This document shows, one piece after another, positions 25,955 to 34,475 of a stretch of 64,000 bases of DNA. The stretch's first letter is position 1, and each line of letters opens with the position of its first letter. This DNA comes from Salinicoccus sp. Bachu38. GTDB lineage: Bacteria; Bacillota; Bacilli; Staphylococcales; Salinicoccaceae. Position numbers and translations under genes: made by a program. The stretch is taken from the NCBI RefSeq assembly GCF_038561955.2, contig NZ_CP138333.2:1984001-2048000 (forward strand). The letters run 5' to 3'. The notes beneath the pieces were generated by a model, which worked only from the letters and a program-made list of their open reading frames with translations, searched no databases and was not told the origin of the DNA.

Positions 25955-28027
25955 ATGAAAATTCTATCATTTGAAGAAGAAGCCCGGCACCTGACCTTCA
26001 TCGTCGATTTTCTCAAAATATTCAATGCCGACCTGGAAACGAGGCAGAACCGCACGGCCCAGGGCATACTGGATACAAGATACGACATCAATGAAAACAT
26101 CTCCAATGTCGTCGATTTTGCCGATGGCAACGTCATGGAGTTCGTCCAGATGCTGCCGGAAATCAGAAGAACCGAAATGAACTACAATTATATAGAGACG
26201 ATGCGTGAACGCACAGAACGCATGATACCGAAACCCTATTTCGGCAAGATCACCGTCGATGGGGAGCCGATCTATATCGGCACCGGCACAATAAAGAACC
26301 GCGACAATGACATACTGATCTATGACTGGCGTACGCCGGTCGCAAGCCTGTTCTATGAAAACAGGACCGGCGACCTGTCATACCGCATTCCGGATGGCAG
26401 CAGGATAGATGCAACCGTCGAACAGAGGCGCCAGTTCATCATCGAAGACGGCGCCCTCCTCAACATGTTCGACAGCGATGTATATATTGGTGATGAGATC
26501 CTGCAGCGCATGATCACCGACTCCTCCCAGTCGAAGCTCAAAAACATCGTCTCGACCATCCAGCAGGAGCAGAATGACATCATCCGCCTCCCGCTTTCCC
26601 AGGATACGCTGGTCTATGGGCCGCCCGGCAGCGGAAAAACTTCCCTTGCCATGCAGCGGATTGCATTTCTGCTGTACCAGCACAAGGAGACCCTCGATCC
26701 GGAGAACATACTGCTCATTTCGCCGAATGAAGTGTTCAACGACTATCTGTCCGATGTCCTGCCGGAGCTTGGCGAAAACCACGTGCGGAACACGACGTTC
26801 TACCGCCTCATCTCACAATTCCCCTACTTCAAGGGAAGGAACTTCGAGCATGTCTATGACAACATCAAACGCCTGAGGGAAAATGATGAAGGGCATGACA
26901 TCTATGAATTCAAGAATTCCCTCGAGTACTTCAAATCCCTCCATGGCTTCATGAAGCATCTTGAGACCGACGGCATGGAGTTCAGGACCCTGCAGGGCGA
27001 GAATGGACTGTTCTACAGCAAGGAACAGCTGGTCCACGTCTTCTATAATGAACTTGGCGACCATCCCATAAGCAGGAGGCTCTCGAAGATGCAGGAAAGG
27101 CTGCTCAGCCTGTATACCGAGGAAGTCAAAAGACTGACGAATGAAAAGTACACGGAACTGCGCGACAGCAACAAGTACATCGGCGAGGCGCATGAACTCA
27201 AGAAAGAGGCACATGATTTTGCCAAAAAGCAGCTGAAGACCGTGCACCGCCAGGTCGCCCTGTTCCGGTTCGTCCACTTTGAAAAACTGTATGTAAAGTC
27301 GATATACGATAAGAAGTTCCGCAACCGGACCGTGCGCTCCGTCAAGGAGAATGATTTCAAGTATGAGGACATCGCACCAATGCTCTATATGTACATCCAC
27401 CTCCTCGGCAAAAATGACAGGCAGATCCAGCATGTACTGATCGATGAGGTCCAGGACTATTCGAACATCCAATACTATGTCATGCGCCATTACTATAGGA
27501 AGGCGACGTTCACGAGCCTCGGCGACCCGAACCAGCAGATCCACCCCGGCAGGAAGGATGCCCTGGTCGCCAAAAACCATGTCCAGAAAAGGCTCGAGCG
27601 CTCCTACCGGTCCACCAACCAGATCAATGCATTCCTGAACAGCATCATCCCTGGTTCCATACAGTCCGCTTCCGTCGATGGGGATGAGGTGCAAAAATTG
27701 CACACCGACGACGAAATCGGCCATGTCAGAGAGGTGCTCCGCTCCGGAGAGTACCCGCAGGTCGCCATCATCACCCCTTCAAGAGACGCAGCCGACCACT
27801 ATTACGCACAGCTGAAGGATGAGTTTCCGCACATGAAGAATCTCGGGGAGACGGATACACTGTACAACCAGTCGTTCATCATCCTGCCCTACTACCTGTC
27901 AAAAGGGTTCGAATACAACACGGTGATCCTGACGGATGCACAGTCCTACAGCGATTCGAAGCATATACTGTATGTGCTCGCCTCCCGCGCCACGCGGCAT
28001 CTCCACCTGCTCAACCCGACTGAATAG
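25955..28027 (+). CDS. helD: RNA polymerase recycling ATPase HelD
   Basis: 690-residue superfamily-1 helicase-like ATPase that strips stalled RNA polymerase from nucleic acid; HelD variants also confer rifampicin tolerance in some bacteria. Motifs: Walker A LVYGPPGSGKTSLAMQRIAF (near 230), Walker B VLIDEVQDYS, SLGDPNQQIHP, RSYRSTNQI, YYLSKGFEYNTVILTDAQ, VLASRATRHLHLL. The N-terminal coiled coil that enters the polymerase secondary channel is seen as a charged stretch (residues 1-90), somewhat short compared with B. subtilis HelD. The start is ATG 25955, with AAAGGAGGAT upstream; monocistronic. Confidence 0.9.
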   Translation: MKILSFEEEARHLTFIVDFLKIFNADLETRQNRTAQGILDTRYDINENISNVVDFADGNVMEFVQMLPEIRRTEMNYNYIETMRERTERMIPKPYFGKITVDGEPIYIGTGTIKNRDNDILIYDWRTPVASLFYENRTGDLSYRIPDGSRIDATVEQRRQFIIEDGALLNMFDSDVYIGDEILQRMITDSSQSKLKNIVSTIQQEQNDIIRLPLSQDTLVYGPPGSGKTSLAMQRIAFLLYQHKETLDPENILLISPNEVFNDYLSDVLPELGENHVRNTTFYRLISQFPYFKGRNFEHVYDNIKRLRENDEGHDIYEFKNSLEYFKSLHGFMKHLETDGMEFRTLQGENGLFYSKEQLVHVFYNELGDHPISRRLSKMQERLLSLYTEEVKRLTNEKYTELRDSNKYIGEAHELKKEAHDFAKKQLKTVHRQVALFRFVHFEKLYVKSIYDKKFRNRTVRSVKENDFKYEDIAPMLYMYIHLLGKNDRQIQHVLIDEVQDYSNIQYYVMRHYYRKATFTSLGDPNQQIHPGRKDALVAKNHVQKRLERSYRSTNQINAFLNSIIPGSIQSASVDGDEVQKLHTDDEIGHVREVLRSGEYPQVAIITPSRDAADHYYAQLKDEFPHMKNLGETDTLYNQSFIILPYYLSKGFEYNTVILTDAQSYSDSKHILYVLASRATRHLHLLNPTE

Positions 28028-28037
28028 TACGAATATA

Positions 28038-28064
28038 TTAATCCTACTTTACAAGTAGGATTAA
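28038..28064. promoter_or_regulatory. 27-base perfect palindrome between helD and tcyP
   Basis: TTAATCCTACTT-TAC-AAGTAGGATTAA, twelve perfect pairs, ten bases after the helD stop. It could act as an A/T-rich terminator for helD (a TTTG TTT run follows), but its right half overlaps the -35 box of the tcyP promoter, so an operator is at least as likely. Confidence 0.6.
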
Positions 28065-28076
28065 TTTGTTTATGAT
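28048..28076 (+). promoter_or_regulatory. sigma-A promoter of tcyP
   Basis: TTTACA at 28048-28053 and TATGAT at 28071-28076 are separated by 17 bases, and a GGAG ribosome site for tcyP follows. The -35 box lies inside the palindrome at 28038-28064. Confidence 0.65.
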
Positions 28077-28110
28077 AGTTCTACTTGATTTGAAAAGGAG
28101 CTATCATTAA

Positions 28111-29502
28111 ATGGATGCATTACTTGTCGTCATAAATATTATCGCCTTCCTGCTGCTCATCGGCGCACTTGTGTTCCTCAAGCGGCGGAATGTAAAATTC
28201 TCCCATCGCGTGATGATCGGCCTCATCATCGGCCTGTTCTTCGGTGCCGGACTGCAGCTGGTCTATGGTGTGGACAGTACAGTCATAACAAGCACGATGG
28301 ATTGGGTTTCCATCGTCGGCAGCGGGTTCGTCCGACTTCTGCAGATGATCGTCATGCCACTCGTCTTCATTTCCATCCTCGGTGCTTTCGCAAAGATGGA
28401 TGTAAAGGAGAAGTTTCTGAAATCCGGCGTCAAAATCATCGCACTGCTGCTCGGCACCACCGCGATTGCTGCTGTGATCGGTATTTCTGCCGCCCTGCTC
28501 TTCAACCTTGATGCTTCAAGCCTCAACCTGGGCGAAGCCGAAAATGAAAGGGCACTCTCACTCGAGAGCACCGCTTCTGAAATCGAAGATCAGACGCTTC
28601 CCCAGCAGCTCGTATCACTGCTGCCGGCCAATCCTTTCCTTGACTTCACCGGAGATCGTGCCACTTCCACCATCGCAGTCGTCTTCTTCGCCATCTTCAT
28701 GGGATTCAGCTTCGTCCGCCTCATGCAGCGCAATCCCGAGAGCGGCGAGAAGATCAGGACAGGCATCATCGCCCTGAACGACTGGGTCATGCAGCTTGTC
28801 AAAATCATTCTGGCCCTGACCCCTTACGGGATTCTGGCCATCATGACTTCTACTGTGGCCACTTCAAACTTCCAGGCCATATACGATCTTGGACTGTTCG
28901 TTGTCGCTTCATACACTGCACTGCTGACGATGTACCTCGTCCATCTGCTGCTGATCGGGCTGACAGGCCTGAATCCACTCCAATACTTCAAGAAGACTGC
29001 GGAAGCACTGCTGTTTGCCTTCACTTCCCGTTCGAGTGCCGGCACACTGCCACTCAACATACAGACGCAGCGGACAAGACTCGGCGTACCGGCAAGCATC
29101 GCCAACTTCTCGGGAAGTTTCGGACTGTCCATCGGACAGAATGGGTGTGCCGGCATCTATCCAGCGATGCTCGGCATCATGATTGCCCCGGCAGCCGGTG
29201 TTGAAATCAACGCCCAGTTCATCATTACGCTGATTGCCGTGACGGTCATCGCATCCCTCGGAATCGCCGGTGTCGGTGGTGGCGCAACATTCGCAGCAAT
29301 CATCGTCCTGTCAACGATGAACCTGCCGATCGCCCTCGCCGCCGTCCTCATCTCCATTGAACCCCTGATCGATATGGGAAGGACAGCCGTCAATGTCAGC
29401 GGCTCGATGACGGCCGGAACGATAACCGCAAAGACGAATCGGTCATTGGACAAGGATGTCTATGATGAAAAACGCTACGATGAACTCACAGCAGAAGCAT
29501 AG
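28111..29502 (+). CDS. tcyP: L-cystine:cation symporter
   Basis: 463-residue dicarboxylate/amino-acid:cation symporter fold. The family elements are SGFVRLLQMIVMPLVFISIL, the serine-rich hairpin FTSRSSAGTLPLNIQTQRTR, the NGCAGIYPAMLGIM segment and GIAGVGGGATFAAIIVLSTM. The overall sequence, including the N-terminal FLKRRNVKFSHRVMIGLIIG, matches TcyP (YhcL) of Bacillus and staphylococci. Imports cystine for cysteine and thiol supply. AAAAGGAG lies before ATG 28111; a sigma-A promoter with an overlapping palindrome lies upstream, suggesting control by a sulphur-responsive or other repressor. Confidence 0.9.
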   Translation: MDALLVVINIIAFLLLIGALVFLKRRNVKFSHRVMIGLIIGLFFGAGLQLVYGVDSTVITSTMDWVSIVGSGFVRLLQMIVMPLVFISILGAFAKMDVKEKFLKSGVKIIALLLGTTAIAAVIGISAALLFNLDASSLNLGEAENERALSLESTASEIEDQTLPQQLVSLLPANPFLDFTGDRATSTIAVVFFAIFMGFSFVRLMQRNPESGEKIRTGIIALNDWVMQLVKIILALTPYGILAIMTSTVATSNFQAIYDLGLFVVASYTALLTMYLVHLLLIGLTGLNPLQYFKKTAEALLFAFTSRSSAGTLPLNIQTQRTRLGVPASIANFSGSFGLSIGQNGCAGIYPAMLGIMIAPAAGVEINAQFIITLIAVTVIASLGIAGVGGGATFAAIIVLSTMNLPIALAAVLISIEPLIDMGRTAVNVSGSMTAGTITAKTNRSLDKDVYDEKRYDELTAEA

Positions 29503-29507
29503 TTTCC

Positions 29508-29528
29508 ACCGGCACTCGGAGTGCCGGT
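29508..29528 (+). terminator. terminator of tcyP
   Basis: ACCGGCACT-CGG-AGTGCCGGT with a run of T residues after it. Confidence 0.9.
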
Positions 29529-29535
29529 TTTTTAA

Positions 29536-29877
29536 TGAAATTTTTTAAAATTAATTTCATTTTTAACTGCTTCTCGAGTGGTATTACACTACACTTCTCT
29601 TCATTCATCGAGCAGCAGCAGTGTTTCTCCGACACACGAAATGTTGGAAAATGACCAATTTCAATCCGCGTAAAATCAACGATAAATTCTTCTTCTCCGA
29701 TTTTTTCAAAAATGCCCCATCCCTTGCCACTTCTCCTTTTCAATGCATTCTGCATGAAATGCTTAAAAATAAATTACCCTTTAATCCGAGTTTTTCATAG
29801 CATTTCACTTCTTCTTTGCTATAATGAAAACATAATTTAATATTCACACAATAACAATCGGGATGGAGGATCAAATT
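29536..29877. other. intergenic region upstream of sugar ABC operon
   Basis: About 340 bases, A/T-rich, no convincing gene. A TATAAT box at 29820-29825 fits a promoter for the ABC operon but a good -35 at 17 bases is lacking, which suggests activator-dependent or weak transcription. The minus-strand frame here has no ribosome site and looks non-coding. Confidence 0.5.
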
Positions 29878-31233
29878 ATGAAAAGGTTTCTATTTCTTAT
29901 TTTAGCGGCAGTTTTTGTACTGAGTGCCTGCGGCGGTTTCCAGATCGGGGATTCCGAAGGTTCCAATTCTTCAGAAGAAGACAGCGCATCGGGCGAAACG
30001 GAAGGCAGTGATGCTGAAGGCTCGAACGGCGAAACGGTTACGCTTGATTTCTGGTCATTCTGGGGCTCTGAACAGAGGCGTCCGGTAATCGACAAGATCA
30101 TCGAGGACTTCAACAATTCACAGGATGAAATCGAAGTACAGCATACCTACGTCCCTTGGGGCGACATCTGGACCAAGAACCTGGCAGCAATTGCTGCCGG
30201 CGACCCGCCGGATGTCATCATCAATGATATCAACACGGTGAAGCTGAGAGCACAGGAGGGGCAGATGGAGCCGATTACGGAATTCGTCGACTCCGATGTA
30301 CAGAACCGCTTCTACGACCAGATGACGGAAGCGACGATGCATGAGGATGAAATGTATGCCCTGCCGTTCAATACGGATACACAGATCCTTTTCTATAATA
30401 AGGATCTGTTCGAAGAGGCCGGCCTGGATCCGGAAGACCCGCCGTCCACATGGGCAGAAGCTGAAGAGTACGCTACCCAGCTTGATGTCGAGGAAGGCGG
30501 CAGCTACGAACGCATCGGCTTCTATCCGCTGATCGGGGCAGGTTCTGATGTATGGATGATGAACGCCCTCGGTGAGAACTACGTCAGCCCGGAAGGGGAT
30601 GTGAAAATCGATACGGAACCCGTCCACGATACATTCAACTGGATTCTCGAACAGAAGAACAAATACGGGGAGAATACGATCACGTCAATCAACTCCCAGT
30701 TCGAAAATGCCCAGCAGGATCCTTTCATGGCCGGCAACATCGGCATGATGGTACAGAATGCCAACTACTACGTCCAGCTCAGGGATTTTGGACAGGATAT
30801 CAACTTCGGTGTCGCGCCATTGCCTGAAAAAGAGGAAGGGAACGGACACACATCCTGGGGCGGCGGTTTCGTTGCCGAAATACCAAAAGGCGCCAAAGAT
30901 CCTGAAGCTTCCTACAAGTTCATCGAGTTCCTGACGAATCATGATTCACAGCTCTATTGGGCGGAAAACAACTTCGACCTCGTCGCCCATGAGGAGGCCG
31001 GCAATTCAGCTGCAGAAAGTGATGAATTCAGTGAATCAGGAAGGGAAGTCTATTCCCTCATGGTAGAGAACATGGACAATACACTCCTTACACCTCAGCC
31101 GCTTGTGGCTCCGGATTTCGCAAGCACGGTGAATCCGACATTTGAATCCATCATCAGTGAAAATACAACTGTCGAAGCGGGACTGGAAAAGGCACAATCT
31201 GACCTTGAACGCATAGTTGAAAATAATAGATAG
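29878..31233 (+). CDS. sugar ABC transporter substrate-binding lipoprotein
   Basis: 451 residues of extracellular binding protein family 1 (maltose/oligosaccharide type). Lipoprotein signal MKRFLFLILAAVFVLSACGG with lipobox LSAC, then a Ser/Glu/Gly linker. TLDFWSFWGSEQRRPVIDKI, PPDVIINDINTV, ALPFNTDTQILFYNKDLFEE and NHTSW-like GHTSWGGGFVAEIPKGAKDP are characteristic. GGAGG precedes ATG 29878. First gene of an operon with two permeases. Sugar not identifiable; no glycoside hydrolase or regulator adjoins. Confidence 0.92.
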   Translation: MKRFLFLILAAVFVLSACGGFQIGDSEGSNSSEEDSASGETEGSDAEGSNGETVTLDFWSFWGSEQRRPVIDKIIEDFNNSQDEIEVQHTYVPWGDIWTKNLAAIAAGDPPDVIINDINTVKLRAQEGQMEPITEFVDSDVQNRFYDQMTEATMHEDEMYALPFNTDTQILFYNKDLFEEAGLDPEDPPSTWAEAEEYATQLDVEEGGSYERIGFYPLIGAGSDVWMMNALGENYVSPEGDVKIDTEPVHDTFNWILEQKNKYGENTITSINSQFENAQQDPFMAGNIGMMVQNANYYVQLRDFGQDINFGVAPLPEKEEGNGHTSWGGGFVAEIPKGAKDPEASYKFIEFLTNHDSQLYWAENNFDLVAHEEAGNSAAESDEFSESGREVYSLMVENMDNTLLTPQPLVAPDFASTVNPTFESIISENTTVEAGLEKAQSDLERIVENNR

Positions 31234-31241
31234 GTGATTCG

Positions 31242-32129
31242 ATGTATAAAAAGAAAGAGAACCTCTACGGCTATATTTTCATATTGCCATGGATCATCGG
31301 TTTTTTGGGGCTGACACTCGGCCCCTTGCTTTTTTCTCTTGTAGGCAGTTTTACAAACTATAATGTGACGTCACAGATGGATTTCGTCGGATTCGCGAAC
31401 TATAAGGAAATGTTCATGTACGACGACCTGTTCTGGACATCACTCTACAACACCCTGTACTTCGTCGCCTTCTCCGTCCCTCTGACGACGATCGCGGCGA
31501 TACTGATATCGACACTGATGAACCAGGATATCCCGGGGATGCGCATATTCCGTACCATCTATTATCTGCCGGCAATCCTTTCAGGCGTCGGGGTCTATCT
31601 TTTGTGGATGCAGCTGCTCGACCCGTCGACGGGACTGATCAACCAGTTCCTCGCCCTGTTCGGCATCGACGGTCCGAACTGGCTGTTCGATGCCGAATGG
31701 TCGAAGCCTTCCCTCATCATGATGAAATTGTGGAGTGCCGGCGGCAGCATGCTGCTGTATCTCGCTGCGATGCAGGGTGTATCCAAAACACTCTACGAAG
31801 CAGCGATCATGGACGGGGCTTCCCGTGTGCAGATGTTCTTCAGGATCACCCTGCCCATGGTGACGCCGATCATCTTCTTCGATATCGTGACCAGCACGAT
31901 CGGGTCCTTCCAGATTTTTCAGGAAGCCTATGTAATGAGTGCGGACAATGCGGGGGCACCGGAAAACTCACTGCTGTTCTATAACCTCTACATGTGGATC
32001 AACGCCTTCAACGTGTTCGATATGGGTTATGCGATGGCCATGTCATGGATACTGTTCATCATCGTATTGATTCTGACCATCATCAACTTCAAATTCGCCA
32101 GACGGTGGGTCCATTATGAGGGGGATTGA
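31242..32129 (+). CDS. sugar ABC transporter permease (MalF-like)
   Basis: 295 residues, six membrane helices. The EAA loop that contacts the ATPase is YEAAIMDGASRVQMFFRITL followed by PMVTPIIFF. The N-terminus FILPWIIGFLGLTLGPLLFS is typical of MalF/MsmF-like permeases. Eight bases separate it from the binding-protein gene. Confidence 0.92.
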   Translation: MYKKKENLYGYIFILPWIIGFLGLTLGPLLFSLVGSFTNYNVTSQMDFVGFANYKEMFMYDDLFWTSLYNTLYFVAFSVPLTTIAAILISTLMNQDIPGMRIFRTIYYLPAILSGVGVYLLWMQLLDPSTGLINQFLALFGIDGPNWLFDAEWSKPSLIMMKLWSAGGSMLLYLAAMQGVSKTLYEAAIMDGASRVQMFFRITLPMVTPIIFFDIVTSTIGSFQIFQEAYVMSADNAGAPENSLLFYNLYMWINAFNVFDMGYAMAMSWILFIIVLILTIINFKFARRWVHYEGD

Positions 32130-32133
32130 TTGA

Positions 32134-32976
32134 ATGTACAACTCCAACAAGATGAAATTCTGGCGGGCCTTCAACTTCGTGCTTCTGATTGTCGGCAGCC
32201 TCTTCATGATTGCACCCCTGTTCTGGATGATATCGATAGCGCTCAAATCCATGGAGGAGATATACCGCGGGGAGTTCACATTCATCCCCCAGGATATCCA
32301 GTTCTCCAATTTCATTGACATCTTCGACATTGCACCATTTTTCACCTACTTCATCAATACTTCAGTCATCACGGTGCTTGTCGTATTCGCGAATGTATTC
32401 GTGAATGCATTCATTGCCTACGGCTTCGCCAAGATCAATTTCAAGGGACGGGAGATACTCTTCATATTTGTGCTCTCCACCATGATGCTGCCGGGGTTCA
32501 TTACACTGATTCCCCAGTACGTCATTTTTGCGGAACTTGGCCTTGTGAACACCTACTACCCGCTGGTGCTGCCTTCATTCTTTGGCAGTGCATTCAACAT
32601 CTTCCTGCTGCGCCAATTCTTCAAGGGTGTACCAGGCAGTATGATCGAAGCGGCCAGGATGGAAGGTGCAAACCACTTCCAGATATTCTTCAAGATTGCG
32701 CTTCCGATGATCAAGCCGGCACTATTCACAGTGGCGATATTCTCTTTCAACGGCGTGTGGAACGACTTCCTCGGACCGTTGCTGTATCTGAATGATGAGT
32801 CCCTCTATACGCTCCAGCTCGGCCTCCAGGTCTTCAAGGAGCAGTCGAGTACCCAGTGGAACTACCTGATGGCCGGTTCACTGCTTGTGCTCATGCCTGT
32901 CATCATCCTGTTCTTCTTCTTCCAGAAGTACTTCATACAGGGATCGAACATATTGGGTCAGACGGACGAAAAATAG
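32134..32976 (+). CDS. sugar ABC transporter permease (MalG-like)
   Basis: 280 residues with six helices. EAA loop IEAARMEGANHFQIFFKIAL then PMIKPALFTV; ending FFFFQKYFIQGSNILGQTDE typical of MalG/MsmG C-termini. Four bases after the previous permease. No ATPase gene follows, so the importer must share an MsmK/MsmX-type ATPase from elsewhere in the genome, a common arrangement in Gram-positives. Confidence 0.92.
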   Translation: MYNSNKMKFWRAFNFVLLIVGSLFMIAPLFWMISIALKSMEEIYRGEFTFIPQDIQFSNFIDIFDIAPFFTYFINTSVITVLVVFANVFVNAFIAYGFAKINFKGREILFIFVLSTMMLPGFITLIPQYVIFAELGLVNTYYPLVLPSFFGSAFNIFLLRQFFKGVPGSMIEAARMEGANHFQIFFKIALPMIKPALFTVAIFSFNGVWNDFLGPLLYLNDESLYTLQLGLQVFKEQSSTQWNYLMAGSLLVLMPVIILFFFFQKYFIQGSNILGQTDEK

Positions 32977-32999
32977 GACGCCCAGCAGGGCGTCCTATT
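32972..32999 (+). terminator. terminator of the sugar ABC operon
   Basis: AATAGGACGCCC/GGGCGTCCTATT, twelve base pairs, with an AGCA loop and a T-run. Confidence 0.9.
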
Positions 33000-33033
33000 T
33001 TTTTGTTATACTGGAGAAAAAAGGAGCGGAACA

Positions 33034-33426
33034 ATGAAATCCATCACCCCATTTTTGACATTCGAAGGCCGTGCCGAAGAAGCCATGAAATATTACGAGG
33101 AGACATTCAAGGATGCGGAGATCCGCCTGCTCCAGAAGTACGACGCTGCGGACCCGAGTCTCGAAGGCAAAGTGATGCAGGGAGCCATAAGGATACAGGA
33201 CCAGCTGATCATGATGATGGACAGCCAGGTCCCGCATGAGTTCACCTTCACTCCGAGCATGTCCTTCTATATTGAATGCGAAACCCTCGAGGAAATAGAA
33301 CTCTACTACAGGAAACTGAAAAAGCAGGGGGCCATCCATATGCCCCTCGACGAATATGGGTTCTCCAGACAGTTCGCCTGGCTCCAGGACCAGTTCGGCG
33401 TGGCATGGCAGCTCAACCTGTCATAG
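33034..33426 (+). CDS. VOC family protein (PhnB-like)
   Basis: 130 residues of the vicinal-oxygen-chelate fold, of the kind annotated as PhnB or glyoxalase-like. ITPFLTFEGRAEEAMKYYEE and FGVAWQLNLS are the conserved beginning and end. AAAAGGAGCGG precedes ATG 33034. The members' enzymatic role is mostly unknown; staphylococcal relatives are not fosfomycin enzymes by this motif pattern. Confidence 0.85.
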   Translation: MKSITPFLTFEGRAEEAMKYYEETFKDAEIRLLQKYDAADPSLEGKVMQGAIRIQDQLIMMMDSQVPHEFTFTPSMSFYIECETLEEIELYYRKLKKQGAIHMPLDEYGFSRQFAWLQDQFGVAWQLNLS

Positions 33427-33429
33427 GAA

Positions 33430-33459
33430 AAAGGCCATCCCTGAACAGGGATGGCCTTT
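33430..33459. terminator. bidirectional terminator
   Basis: AAAGGCCATCCCTG-AA-CAGGGATGGCCTTT between the VOC gene and the convergent 49-residue gene. Confidence 0.9.
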
Positions 33460-33465
33460 AATATC

Positions 33466-33615
33466 TTATGCAGTTCTTCTGCCGAATATCCTCTCAAAAA
33501 TGGACTTTCCGCTTCTCTCCTCTTTCTTCTTCTCTGAAAGGTAAGTATAGCTGTCAGCAATCTTCTTATATTCTTCCATGCGCAGATCTGCTGAAATACG
33601 ATCAGTTGAAAACAT
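33466..33615 (-). CDS. small basic protein, 49 residues
   Basis: Begins MFSTDRISADLRMEEYKKIA, continues with a Lys/Glu-rich helix (SEKKKEERSGKS) and ends FERIFGRRTA. GGAGG lies seven bases before ATG 33615 and the bidirectional terminator follows its stop directly. Strong ribosome site plus terminator support a real gene. No signal peptide or membrane helix; I do not recognise a family. Confidence 0.65.
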   Translation of the reverse strand: MFSTDRISADLRMEEYKKIADSYTYLSEKKKEERSGKSIFERIFGRRTA

Positions 33616-33930
33616 CCCAATTCCTCCTATTAATCTGTAATTTTATTTTTTTACTTTTAACAGATAGCATTTATCTCAAATTCAATATATCATCATATGC
33701 AGGTCTCATCAAACATAATGTGATTAAATTATCAAAGTAACTCTATTATAAATTTTTAAACAATTCTATAATATATAATATTTTAAGTAATTAAATTTCA
33801 TTTTCAATTGACTTGAAGAGAATTCATGCCCTGACATGCATCCTTATGCTTATGATTCCGCTTTCCTGTTTGTTTTATGTATACTTGGGGTATTTTCCTA
33901 ATACAACGTATGAAAGAAAGGCGGATGAAT
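33616..33930. other. A/T-rich intergenic region
   Basis: About 315 bases of low-GC sequence with no convincing gene. It contains many A/T runs that could hold promoters in both directions, for example TTGACT at about 33809 and TATACT near 33879, but no clearly spaced pair. Confidence 0.4.
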
Positions 33931-34128
33931 ATGAAAAAATGGATGCTTTCAATGGGAATGACCATGATGCTTATCCTTGGTGCATGTGCGCCGGAAGGTA
34001 CCGGAGATACAGATCCTCCTGTTGACGAGGATGAAGATACTGCCAACCCGGAGCAGGATGATGGAGACCGTGAGGAGGCTGCTGAAGATCTGGATGAAGA
34101 TTTCCAGGACGAAGAAGAGGATGACTAA
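33931..34128 (+). CDS. small acidic lipoprotein
   Basis: 65 residues. Signal MKKWMLSMGMTMMLILGAC with lipobox LGAC, so the mature part would be anchored by Cys19. The exposed part is almost wholly Asp/Glu (DEDEDTANPEQDDGDREEAA, DEDFQDEEEDD), which could bind cations or simply act as a charged surface brush. I use the ATG at 33931, six bases after AAAGGCGG, over the ATG at 33925 that touches the ribosome site. Confidence 0.7.
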   Translation: MKKWMLSMGMTMMLILGACAPEGTGDTDPPVDEDEDTANPEQDDGDREEAAEDLDEDFQDEEEDD

Positions 34129-34202
34129 CCATCCTGATTTCAGTCATAATGGTGTATAATTGATATACCTTCATAAGACTGAAAATGAAAGGGAGTCTGT
34201 CC

Positions 34203-34472
34203 ATGTGGTGGATAATCATGATTGTACTGATTGGTGTTGCGGGGGGCTTCGGCAGCGACTACTTGAAGCATAAGCGCAAGATGGAACAGATCCGGCTGGA
34301 TGTCCTCGACAAGGAACTCGAACTGGAGCGGATCAGGCAGGAGAATTTTCTTCTTGAAAACCACTCCATGAGGGAGGAACTCGAACGGATCCGCCTGGAA
34401 AACCGGCAGCTCTATGAAAAGGATACTGATCGTCGCTGGCTTATTGAAGAGACGAAGAGGAAAGAGGAATGA
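34203..34472 (+). CDS. hypothetical single-helix membrane protein with coiled coil
   Basis: 89 residues: one N-terminal membrane helix (MWWIIMIVLIGVAGGFGSDY) followed by a long charged amphipathic helix rich in Glu, Arg and Leu in heptads (MEQIRLDVLDKELELERIRQ, ENHSMREELERIRLENRQLY). This topology resembles small phage-shock or division-associated membrane proteins, but there is no firm family match. AAAGGGAG lies seven bases before ATG 34203; TATAAT at 34155-34160 may be its -10 box. Confidence 0.7.
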   Translation: MWWIIMIVLIGVAGGFGSDYLKHKRKMEQIRLDVLDKELELERIRQENFLLENHSMREELERIRLENRQLYEKDTDRRWLIEETKRKEE

Positions 34473-34475
34473 GCA

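Noticed and set aside
29486-29755. 89-codon minus-strand frame after tcyP
   Set aside because: It runs back through the tcyP terminator and the end of tcyP and has no ribosome site.
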